Assembly: GCF_900182555.1 (NCBI RefSeq)
Contig: NZ_FXTH01000007.1
Span: 62,001-126,000 of the forward strand
DNA length: 64,000 bases
Origin: Fodinibius sediminis
GTDB taxonomy: Bacteria; Bacteroidota; Rhodothermia; Balneolales; Balneolaceae
Reading direction: 5' to 3'
Shown here: in pieces, positions 55,601 through 62,591 of the stretch
Layout of the letters: the number at the start of each line of letters is the position of its first letter
How positions within the stretch are numbered: position 1 is the first letter of the stretch
Translations under genes and position numbers: made by a program
The notes under the pieces: generated by a model
The model's input: the letters and a program-made list of their open reading frames with translations, nothing else
Database searches by the model: none
What the model was told of the DNA's origin: nothing

Positions 55601-55808
55601 TCGTCGCCGTTCCTCTGCTTGTGGCCTGTATCATCACATTAACCCCCGGCAGAGGCTCTCCAGTCTCAGCATCGGTCACTGTCCCCGTTACGACGCGCTG
55701 TTCTGATGATTGTTGAGCCTGAACCGTTCGCGTCAACCCCATAAGCATAAGACAGGTTACGGCCATCCCCAGTACTCCAATCGCTACTTTTTCATAGAAC
55801 TGTGCCAT
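52698..55808 (-). CDS. SusC/RagA family TonB-linked outer-membrane transporter
   Basis: I prefer ATG 55808, preceded at a good distance by a purine-rich AGAAGGGTGG; the frame runs up to a GTG at 55820. That gives 1036 residues, a signal peptide ending RTVQAQ, a carboxypeptidase-like domain (VTGTVTDAETGEPLPGVNV), the plug (DEVIVVGYGTRERED, PLIVLDGVIYRG, DASSAAVYGARSASGVVVITTTRG) and a barrel ending FTVGLNLSL. There is no STN domain, although the gene lies directly downstream of fecR. It has the shared promoter element about 315 bases upstream, so a long untranslated leader is expected. Confidence 0.95.
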   Translation of the reverse strand: MAQFYEKVAIGVLGMAVTCLMLMGLTRTVQAQQSSEQRVVTGTVTDAETGEPLPGVNVMIQATSRGTATNIDGEYSLEVPGSESILVFSFVGYKSQQITVQDREVINVSMAVDLGRLDEVIVVGYGTREREDLTGSVDRIDGEQFKDQGITNVSDMLTGTIAGFNATQGTSASGATNFQIRGPNSLTAGSDPLIVLDGVIYRGQLRDINPNDIESIDILKDASSAAVYGARSASGVVVITTTRGQVGKPVVEFSTKVGVTETTTDHYKYRGPEEYIDFRQNYFRSQGLSQPDHYWTHPDNLPEGVSTDEWRQLNENPLSDNEEEWMSRMNFFPLEREQYLAGETFDWGGYIFPTGVRQEADLSISGGTEDVQYYWSIGRVDNEGVRLGDYFEAIRTRLNVDFHVTDWLSAGINAEYSDRDESTIPASNPYLMSPFSRLYDESGNVEWFPHGYIVSNPALNTLNADRNRKINNLFASPFVEVSLPYNFTHRVTFQPRYRVFKDYQFWGEDTQVGGQSVSGGRADRQDATRFDWMLTNMLTWSKTYGVHEFDLTLVHEVEENRSWSSFQQNTGFLPSASLGYSGLQYGTNPYLETVDTKTTGEGMLARLNYTLHDKYLFTASVRRDGYSAFGQENPRAIFPGGAFAWQISEEDFFDSDLISNLKLRLSYGQNGNRNIGAYSSLAQLGTNLYYDGSQVQVGVRTNSLANPGLRWEETESFNVGLDFGILEGRINGSLDYYDMTTESLLVDRTLPMLTGFDGVTTNIGELGNKGFELTLNTLNVSTEDVNWQSSFNFSLNRNEIKTLFGDTGTYTLEGREYEGEIPDYSNNWFPGESIDVVWDYDITGMWQVEEAEQADVYNLSPGDIKAVDVNDDGSYTSQQDKRFIGHTEPRFRMGLRNDVSYKNFSLSVFLRANLGHIRPFPDAMHEHSTYDRRNTPPTPYWTKENRSNEWPRTSLTDDPFGGGIMIYKDASFVRIQDLTLGYTLPEDLVQRIQLQNLRLFGSVRNLYSFDNWPGWDPESGMTPMPRTFTVGLNLSL

Positions 55809-56339
55809 ATATAATACCACCCTTCTTTATTGGTTCCCGTTATTTGTTTGGGATGAGAATCTGCAAGTGCGCAATCAGCAGCAGGATATGACTGTTACCC
55901 ATATCCAAAATGGAGGTCCGAACGCCTCTAACCTTATAGAGAACAGTAGCTGAACGCTGACCTGCTGTTATATCCCCATGGTTATGATCCAGGCCACGGA
56001 TCGCCCCTTCAATATTAACAGTCTCACAGCGTAATACGGTCAGCCCGATCCTGCTAATAACGAGGGGGCACAGGTGCCTGGTTCGACAGCGTAACTTGTT
56101 GAGTCACCATCCCTTCTGTATACATAATACACACAAGTGGTGCAAAAGTATTAGAAAATATCTGTTATCAATACTATGATTCATTTCCTATTCACCCCAG
56201 CCCGGATTCTGCTCCAGATCTGAGTTCCGTGCAGGAGATAAAGCTTTTCCCCTTATCCGAGATTCATAAGCTGATTCAGATATACAGCAGAGAGGTATAA
56301 ACGATACATTCCATCCCTATTTGCCCCACACAACCTCTT
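55809..56339. other. Long leader and promoter region between fecR and susC
   Basis: No gene is supported in this stretch. The shared promoter element lies at 56125-56153, leaving about 310 bases of predicted leader before the susC ATG. A 7-bp inverted repeat (GGATATG/CATATCC) occurs near 55884-55906. I see no strong terminator after fecR, so read-through from fecR into susC is possible. Confidence 0.55.
56125..56153 (-). promoter_or_regulatory. Shared TAATAC-N17-GTATTA element, copy 3 (upstream of susC)
   Basis: Halves at 56148-56153 and 56125-56130 on the minus strand, TCTAATACT, 13 bases, TGTGTATTA. It shares CTAATACTTTTG with copy 2 and a purine-rich AGAAGGG stretch downstream. It lies 187 bases after the fecR stop, so it would drive susC independently of fecR. 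Confidence 0.7.
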
Positions 56340-57386
56340 TCAACTGCTCTCAGCTCCTGTCTTACTTCCCTGATGCCCCCGCTCCCACCGGATCCTATTT
56401 TCGGTGCGGTTGTACGATAAATCCAGAGTCAGCGCAACAACCTCCAGCGCTTTCTCCAGGGATCCCCGTTCAAAGGTAGACGACAAGGTCAACTCTTTGA
56501 TCACAGGCGATGCATATTCAAAGGATACATCATAAATACGACTGAGCTGCCTGCTAACATCCTTCAATTTCATGTTATCAAAAATGATGCGCCTGTTCAT
56601 CCAGCTCAAATAGTTGTTATGTTCAAACTCATCTATCTCAATGGTTTGATTGTCAAGGTTAAGGTAGCCGAACTGCCCCGGATTGAGGATGGCAGCCTCA
56701 GTTTCAACCTGCTGAGAAGACCATAATGAAACTTTTCCCTCATTAACCGACACCTGCACATTATCGTCGTCCGGAAATGCCCTGACATTGAAAACCGTAC
56801 CCAAATCCTTTACCGATGCATTCGGCGTGTGTATGATGAACGGCCTGTCTTCATCATGGACAACCTCAAAATACGCTTCCCCTTTCAATCGGACTTTCCT
56901 TTCACCCTCTCCGAAGGGTTCGTATATCCATAGCTTTGAATTACTGTTCAACCGTATTTTTGATCCATCTCGCAGCGTCAAGGCTTTTTGCTGGTTGTTA
57001 CCGGTCTGGTAATAAATGGGGTCAGGAGAAGCTTCGGGAGTCGTAGTGGCGTAAGGCCAAAGATAAAACATGGATGCGGCCAGTATGGCAAACGCAGCGG
57101 CAACGGCTCCCCAGTATGCCGCAGGCTTTCTCATTTTCTTTTTCCGGATGGAATGGGGTCCATATCTGTAGTCCAGGTTATTCCTGATTACGCCCCACAT
57201 TTTCTGAGATTTCGTTTCCGAAACCAGCGACTGAATTCTTTCATCCTGCAGGAGTGTGTAGTCTTCCCCTATTTTTTCTTCAAGATACTGCTGCCCTTCA
57301 GTAGTTGACAGCCAATTCAACACCTGCTCAGCTTCTTCCGCCGTGCAGTCGTCATCGATAAATTTTTCTATTAAACCTGCCCGCAT
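56340..57386 (-). CDS. FecR family anti-sigma factor/sigma regulator
   Basis: 348 residues from ATG 57386; the frame continues upstream to 57479, but that extension would cover the promoter element and lacks homology. A cytosolic anti-sigma region occupies residues 1-85 (IEKFIDDDCTAEEAEQVLNWL). A single membrane helix lies near 90-110, followed by the FecR domain (LRDGSKIRLNSNSKLWIY, GEAYFEV, VKDLGTVFNVRAF, VSVNEGKVSLW) and a C-terminal STN-like domain (near 275-345: FDNMKLKDVSRQLSRIYDV). FecR proteins relay a signal from an outer-membrane STN transporter to an ECF sigma factor. No sigma gene is adjacent or anywhere in the window. The STN-type SusC at 39648-43103 is its likely partner. Confidence 0.9.
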   Translation of the reverse strand: MRAGLIEKFIDDDCTAEEAEQVLNWLSTTEGQQYLEEKIGEDYTLLQDERIQSLVSETKSQKMWGVIRNNLDYRYGPHSIRKKKMRKPAAYWGAVAAAFAILAASMFYLWPYATTTPEASPDPIYYQTGNNQQKALTLRDGSKIRLNSNSKLWIYEPFGEGERKVRLKGEAYFEVVHDEDRPFIIHTPNASVKDLGTVFNVRAFPDDDNVQVSVNEGKVSLWSSQQVETEAAILNPGQFGYLNLDNQTIEIDEFEHNNYLSWMNRRIIFDNMKLKDVSRQLSRIYDVSFEYASPVIKELTLSSTFERGSLEKALEVVALTLDLSYNRTENRIRWERGHQGSKTGAESS

Positions 57387-57413
57387 ATTCTTCTTCTTTC
57401 GATAGTTTATTAG

Positions 57414-57442
57414 TAATACACATAACAGAACGAGAAGTATTA
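57414..57442 (-). promoter_or_regulatory. Shared TAATAC-N17-GTATTA element, copy 4 (fecR promoter)
   Basis: Halves at 57437-57442 and 57414-57419, minus-strand TCTAATACT, 13 bases, TGTGTATTA, with the same seven-T tract upstream as copy 1. The proximal half ends 27 bases before the fecR ATG at 57386, the distance expected if it is a -10 box, and a purine-rich GAAAGAAGAAGAAT follows as ribosome site. This copy gives the best support for the promoter reading and for the fecR start. Confidence 0.75.
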
Positions 57443-57635
57443 GAAAAAAATTAAATAGCTTTAAAAACTCTTCTATCAATGTTTTAGCATCAGAATAAAT
57501 AATACTTCTTAAACCGGCTATTAATGTTCAAAAGGGATTTGAGTATTTTTCTTTTTTGATTTTATTAAGTAGGTTAAGCGCAGATTTTCCTACCCTTTCT
57601 GTAAATTTTTTATCTATCTAATATTGACCAGGATT

Positions 57636-58703
57636 ATGAATACAGAACAAAATACGTACGGTATTGGAATTGTCGGATGCGGTAACATATCAGAAACCCA
57701 TGCCGAAGCCATTATAAGGACCGGCCGGGGTCAACTCATTGCTGCACATAGCAGAACAGAACAAACCGTTGAAGCATTCAGTAGTAAATATGACATCAGT
57801 GGCTACACTTCATTTCATGAATTTCTGAAAGCCCCTGACCTCGATGTCGTCGTTATCTGCACCCCTACGGGTACCCACCTGGACTATGGCCAGGCAGCCG
57901 CAGAAGCAGGCAAACACGTGATTGTTGAAAAACCAATAGAAATTACTGTTGCCCGCGGACAATCTCTCATAGACAGCTGCAAGGATAATGAGGTCAAGCT
58001 TGCTGTCATCTACCAAAGTAGATTTATTGATGATGTCAAAAAGATGAAAGAGCTTGTCGATAATAAAACCGTGGGCGATGTTGTCATGGCCAGCGCCTCC
58101 GTCAAGTGGTTCCGTGACCAGGAGTATTATAGCGGTTCTTCATGGCGGGGCACTTTTGAACTGGACGGCGGGGGAGCGGTCATCAACCAGTCTATTCACA
58201 CTATTGATCTTTTGCAGTGGTTTGTTGGAGGCGTTAAATCCATTGCTGCCTTCAAGGGAACCTTCACACACGAAGGCATCGAAGCCGAAGATAATGCAGT
58301 GGCTTGCCTTGAATTTAATAACGGTGCCATCGGCGTTTTTGAGGCCTCTACTTCCATCACGCCTCCGCAGGATCGAACGGTAGAAATCAATGGCACCAAA
58401 GGTACGCTCCTACTTGAGGGAGATCGTCTGCAAAAGACCCTTCAGGATCAGTCTGGGGAGCCTAAACAAGATTCTCCGGGCGATGCAGCCGGGGCAGCCA
58501 GTCCTTTGGCCGGCATGACGTTTAAGAATCATAAAAACCAGTATGATGCCATACTTGATGCCTTTCACAGCGACACTGCCCCCGTTGTTTCCGGTGAAGA
58601 CAGCCTGCAGTCGCTGGCAATAGTTGAGGCTTTGTACACCTCCGCCGACAAGCAGGAAGTCATTTATATTGATGATATTCTTGACACGGGTGACGTCGAT
58701 TAA
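57636..58703 (+). CDS. Gfo/Idh/MocA family oxidoreductase, cytosolic
   Basis: The start ATG 57636 has AGGA just upstream; a TTG at 57624 would add four residues. The 355-residue protein has no signal, so it differs from the exported relatives on the minus strand. The Rossmann loop is IGIVGCGNISETHAEAI near residue 10, the family motif is VIVEKPIEI, and the substrate domain has GGGAVINQSIHTIDLLQWFVGG, whose His-xx-Asp is typical of inositol/sugar dehydrogenases. It is the first gene of a plus-strand trio with nagA (41 bases away) and a propeller-cytochrome c lipoprotein. Reaction on an amino sugar or its acid is inferred from the neighbour nagA. Confidence 0.9.
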   Translation: MNTEQNTYGIGIVGCGNISETHAEAIIRTGRGQLIAAHSRTEQTVEAFSSKYDISGYTSFHEFLKAPDLDVVVICTPTGTHLDYGQAAAEAGKHVIVEKPIEITVARGQSLIDSCKDNEVKLAVIYQSRFIDDVKKMKELVDNKTVGDVVMASASVKWFRDQEYYSGSSWRGTFELDGGGAVINQSIHTIDLLQWFVGGVKSIAAFKGTFTHEGIEAEDNAVACLEFNNGAIGVFEASTSITPPQDRTVEINGTKGTLLLEGDRLQKTLQDQSGEPKQDSPGDAAGAASPLAGMTFKNHKNQYDAILDAFHSDTAPVVSGEDSLQSLAIVEALYTSADKQEVIYIDDILDTGDVD

Positions 58704-58744
58704 CAGTAGCATTAATTTTAAAAATACGGAGATCAAACATACCA

Positions 58745-59728
58745 ATGAACATCCCTGGATTCGTAGACCTTCAGGTTAATGGCTACAAGGGCATTGATTT
58801 TTCAAATCCGGAGCTGACGGAAGAAGAATTCACAGCTGCATGCCATGCCCTGCTTGACCACGGTACCGTTGCTTTTTTACCAACGATTATAACCTCTTCT
58901 GCTGAAACCTTCGAGCGGAATCTGCGCCTCATGGCTCGGTCTATCATTGATAATGATCTCCGGGAATCCATCCCCGGCTTTCACGTAGAAGGGCCTTTTA
59001 TTTCGGGCGAAGATGGCGCACGGGGGGCACATAATGCCGAATGGGTGCGTAAGCCGGATATCAACTTTCTCCAGAAACTTGATGAGTGGTCGGGTGGCAA
59101 TATCAAGCTGCTAACCATTGCCGCGGAAACAGAGGGCGCTGATGATCTGTGTCGATATGCCACCGACAACCTGGGAATAACCGTCTCCCTCGGTCATCAA
59201 ATGGCGGGGGAAAATGATCTGGATAAATTAGCCCATTCCGGGGCCCGGTCTCTCACTCATCTGGGCAACGGCATACCGAGACTGCTGCCACGGCATCATA
59301 ATCCACTGTGGGCCGGGATCGGCAATGATGATCTGACAGCAATGATTATTGCCGATGGGCATCATCTCCCACCGGCTATTCTCAAGGCGATCATCAGGAC
59401 AAAGGGAACCTCAAAGATCATTGTGGTCAGTGATGCCTCCCCTATTGCCGGCCTTCCGCCGGGGACCTATAACACCCTCGGCAATGACGTAATCCTGGAA
59501 GAGTCGGGACTCCTGCACAACCCCGAAACAGGATACCTGGTAGGCTCTTCCTCATCCATGCTGGAATGCATGAATTACCTGAAGACACTCGATCTGTTAT
59601 CCGGGGAAGAGCTTGCCAGAGTGGGATTTTATAATCCCCTCGAACTCATCGGCATCGCTCCATCAGATGTACTGGCCCATGCTGATCCCTCAATTGAGCT
59701 AAAGGACGGTCAGTTTTGTCTCATCTGA
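58745..59728 (+). CDS. nagA: N-acetylglucosamine-6-phosphate deacetylase-like amidohydrolase, short form
   Basis: 327 residues, cytosolic. NagA motifs in order: PGFVDLQVNGYKGIDF at the start, FHVEGPFIS with the metal-binding Glu, VSLGHQMAG with a metal His, SLTHLGNGIPRL with the second His, IADGHHLPP and VVSDASPIAG with the catalytic Asp. It begins directly at PGFVDLQVNG, so the N-terminal part of the small beta-sandwich domain (about 50 residues in usual NagA of about 380) is missing, and no in-frame start upstream would restore it. Deacetylation of GlcNAc 6-phosphate feeds NagB (48395-49180). The short form and the altered SLGHQ and THLGNG motifs leave room for another acylated amino sugar or lactone as substrate. 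Confidence 0.82.
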   Translation: MNIPGFVDLQVNGYKGIDFSNPELTEEEFTAACHALLDHGTVAFLPTIITSSAETFERNLRLMARSIIDNDLRESIPGFHVEGPFISGEDGARGAHNAEWVRKPDINFLQKLDEWSGGNIKLLTIAAETEGADDLCRYATDNLGITVSLGHQMAGENDLDKLAHSGARSLTHLGNGIPRLLPRHHNPLWAGIGNDDLTAMIIADGHHLPPAILKAIIRTKGTSKIIVVSDASPIAGLPPGTYNTLGNDVILEESGLLHNPETGYLVGSSSSMLECMNYLKTLDLLSGEELARVGFYNPLELIGIAPSDVLAHADPSIELKDGQFCLI

Positions 59729-59917
59729 TAAACCATGGTCCTGTTACCTATGGTGAATGTGCGAGGTTTGAAGTTTCCGTCCCGCAAGGCATTCCGTCCC
59801 TTTCCATCCATCCCTCTCTCCTGCCCCCGGAGGTTCCGGGCGGAAACAGTTGCAACTGGTTCAATAACACTATTCCGAATTAATCATATTCAAAGCTTAA
59901 AAGTTATTTATTTCCTT

Positions 59918-62449
59918 ATGAAGCAGCATAATAGGTCCCGTCGTTCAACCGCCTATTTGTTCATATTCATACTGATTCCCCTTATGCTGTCTCTGGCGGC
60001 ATGCGGGGAACAATCCTGGCCGCCCGAGGTGCAGCCTGCACCTGATAAATCGCCAGTGCTTTCACCTGCGAAAGCCCTGGAATCTTTCTACCTTCCTCCC
60101 GGCTATGACATCCAGCTCGTTGCCAGTGAGCCCCTGGTGGTTGATCCTGTAGCTATGGATTTTGACGCGCAGGGTCGCCTTTGGGTAGCAGAGATGCGTA
60201 GTTACATGCCCAATGTAGAGGGAGAAGGAGAAAAGAAACCAACCGGAAAAATTGTCGTGCTCGAAGATACTTCGGGCAACGGCAGGATGGACAAGCGCAC
60301 CGTGTACCTGGACAGCTTGATCCTTCCCCGTGCCGTCAAGGCCCTGGATCACGGAGTACTCGTGGGAGCTCCGCCCAACCTCTGGATGACAGAGGATACA
60401 ACGGGGGATCTAAAGGCCGATGCCATACATAAAATCCGATCGGATTTTGGTGATCTTTCTGTTAATCCCGAATCCAATCCCAATGGCCTGATGTGGGGTA
60501 TTGATAACTGGATCCATACTACTCACTATGACGGGCGTTTTCAGTTGCGGGACGGACAGCTACACTACGACAAGACACCCAGCCTGGGGCAGTGGGGAAT
60601 AACGAAGGACAGCTATGGCCGCATTTACCGCAACAGCAATTCGAATCCCATGGCCGTTGACTATATCTCTTCGCACTATTACAGTCGAAACAAGGATCTG
60701 GACCAGCAGCGCGGGCTCTATGAGTCAATCTATAAAAATAAAACCGTATGGCCGGTACGCCCCACAACTGGCATAAACCGCGGCTATCGTGAGGGCATGC
60801 TGCGGGATGACAGCACCCTCACCCGCTATACCTCAGCCAGCGCCCTGGCTGTTTACCGGGGTGACAAGCTTCCCGGGGAACTTCGCGGTGATGTCTTTGT
60901 CCCGGAACCCGCCGGTAACCTGGTTCAGCGATATGTGCTTAAAAAGCAACGCGATGGATCTCTTATCGGTCATAACCCGTACGAAGACCTTAAGGCAGAC
61001 TTTCTGACCTCCACCGACGAGCGATTCCGACCGGTCAATATTTACACAGCGCCCGACGGAACATTATATATTCTGGACATGTACCGCGGGATCATCCAGA
61101 ACCAGCTGTTTCTTACCAATTATCTTAAAACCGAAATTGAAAAACGAGGCCTGGAAAAACCGATTGGCCTCGGACGGATATACCGCATCATTCACGACTC
61201 CACGATCCCCGGTCCAACACCCGACCTTTCATCAAAATCACCTGAAGAGCTTGCTTCATATCTCAACCACCCCAACGGATGGTGGCGAGACACAGCGCAG
61301 CGGCTTCTTGTTGAACGCCAGGCGGATTCTGTTGTACCAAAACTCCGTCAACTGGCTACAGACAGCGAAAAGGATTATGCCCGTCTGCATGCGCTGTGGA
61401 CGCTGAACGGACTTGACGCAATAAATGACGACCTATTGGATGCTGCTTTATCGGATTCCTCTCCACACCTTCGGGCCGCAGCCATACGTATTGCTGAAGC
61501 TGAATTTTCCAGCCATACTGACTCTTACCATCAAAAGCTGATAAGCCTGCTGGATGATTCAGCTCATGTGGTTCAGCGACAGCTGGCAGCCTCCATCGGT
61601 GAACTTCCCTCACCTGAACGTTCTGCGGCCCTGATGAAGATGGTAAAAGCCCATGGTAATGATCCCATCGTGGTGAATCTTGTCCTCAGCGGTTTAGGCA
61701 ACCAGGAGTTTTCCTTTTTGAGTGGGCTCCTTGACCAGTTTCCCGACCAACAAATCGCTTCCAAGACCATCGAAAGGTTAACACGCGCTGTACTCAACTC
61801 CGGGTCGGGCAATCATATAAGCAGCCTGCTGAACAGGATAGGTGATCAACAGAAACCAGTATGGCAACGGCGTTCCCTGCTTGCGGGATTGGAGGAGGTA
61901 GCCCCCGAGCCTTCTTCCGGCGGCAGCCCCAGACTCTTTGAACTTGACAACAAACCCATCGCCTTGCTGGATGCCACCAGCGAAACCGGTGATCCCCTTG
62001 CCAGGCGAATTGACAAAATGATTAAACGCCTCGACTGGCCGGGAAAACCAAAAGCCGAGCCCACTCCGGAACCGCTGACACCAGATGAAAAAGAACGCTT
62101 TGAACTCGGAAAACAACTGTTTGCAACATCCTGCGGTTCCTGCCACCAGGAAGACGGAAAGGGCATGAAAGGCATGGCACCACCCCTGGTCAATTCAAAA
62201 TGGGTGCTTGGAAAACCAAGTCACTTGATTCGCATCCTGCTGGACGGCAAGGAAGGTGAAATGAGGATGCCTCCTGTAGGCGACCGATATTCCGACGAGG
62301 AGATTGCTGCTATAGCAACCTACATCCGTCAAGCATGGGGGCACAAGGAACATCCAGTACCACCATCCCTGGTCATGGAAGTTCGCGGAGCTTCCACAGG
62401 CCGCGACCATCCATGGACAGACGAAGAATTGAACAGCCACAGGCACTGA
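59918..62449 (+). CDS. Membrane-bound dehydrogenase-like propeller with HEAT repeats and cytochrome c domain, lipoprotein
   Basis: I chose ATG 59918, which gives a signal with lipobox (SLAAC, Cys near residue 28); the frame is open from 59735 but that stretch has no domain. In 843 residues a propeller (residues about 50-430: YDIQLVASEPLVVDPVAMDFDAQGRLWVAEM, GNLVQRY, FRPVNIYTAPDGTLYILDMYRG) is followed by HEAT-like repeats (about 450-700) and a cytochrome c domain with CGSCH at 739-743 and MRMPP near 784. It is the full-length counterpart of the haem-free protein at 30399-32501. Periplasmic oxidation of a sugar or alcohol with electron transfer to the haem is inferred. It closes the plus-strand operon with nagA. 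Confidence 0.87.
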   Translation: MKQHNRSRRSTAYLFIFILIPLMLSLAACGEQSWPPEVQPAPDKSPVLSPAKALESFYLPPGYDIQLVASEPLVVDPVAMDFDAQGRLWVAEMRSYMPNVEGEGEKKPTGKIVVLEDTSGNGRMDKRTVYLDSLILPRAVKALDHGVLVGAPPNLWMTEDTTGDLKADAIHKIRSDFGDLSVNPESNPNGLMWGIDNWIHTTHYDGRFQLRDGQLHYDKTPSLGQWGITKDSYGRIYRNSNSNPMAVDYISSHYYSRNKDLDQQRGLYESIYKNKTVWPVRPTTGINRGYREGMLRDDSTLTRYTSASALAVYRGDKLPGELRGDVFVPEPAGNLVQRYVLKKQRDGSLIGHNPYEDLKADFLTSTDERFRPVNIYTAPDGTLYILDMYRGIIQNQLFLTNYLKTEIEKRGLEKPIGLGRIYRIIHDSTIPGPTPDLSSKSPEELASYLNHPNGWWRDTAQRLLVERQADSVVPKLRQLATDSEKDYARLHALWTLNGLDAINDDLLDAALSDSSPHLRAAAIRIAEAEFSSHTDSYHQKLISLLDDSAHVVQRQLAASIGELPSPERSAALMKMVKAHGNDPIVVNLVLSGLGNQEFSFLSGLLDQFPDQQIASKTIERLTRAVLNSGSGNHISSLLNRIGDQQKPVWQRRSLLAGLEEVAPEPSSGGSPRLFELDNKPIALLDATSETGDPLARRIDKMIKRLDWPGKPKAEPTPEPLTPDEKERFELGKQLFATSCGSCHQEDGKGMKGMAPPLVNSKWVLGKPSHLIRILLDGKEGEMRMPPVGDRYSDEEIAAIATYIRQAWGHKEHPVPPSLVMEVRGASTGRDHPWTDEELNSHRH

Positions 62450-62591
62450 CTGTCACGCAATCTGCAGCAGTATAAGATGCTTACTGCAGTTAATGGGTTA
62501 AAGAAACGTACCGGGTCTATGCCGATAGTACCCTGAAGGAGCGATAAACCCGGTGAAAGCAGTACCCCCTTCCGCCGAATCCTGTTATTTT

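Noticed and set aside
57500-57528. Possible fifth copy of the shared promoter element on the plus strand before the Gfo/Idh/MocA gene
   Set aside because: TAATACTTCT is present, but nothing like TGTGTATTA occurs at the fixed spacing; the next TATTAA is 13, not 17, bases away.
62508-62560. ACCGGGT/ACCCGGT inverted repeat between the converging genes
   Set aside because: Seven-bp stem with a loop above 30 bases and no T run, too weak to call a terminator.
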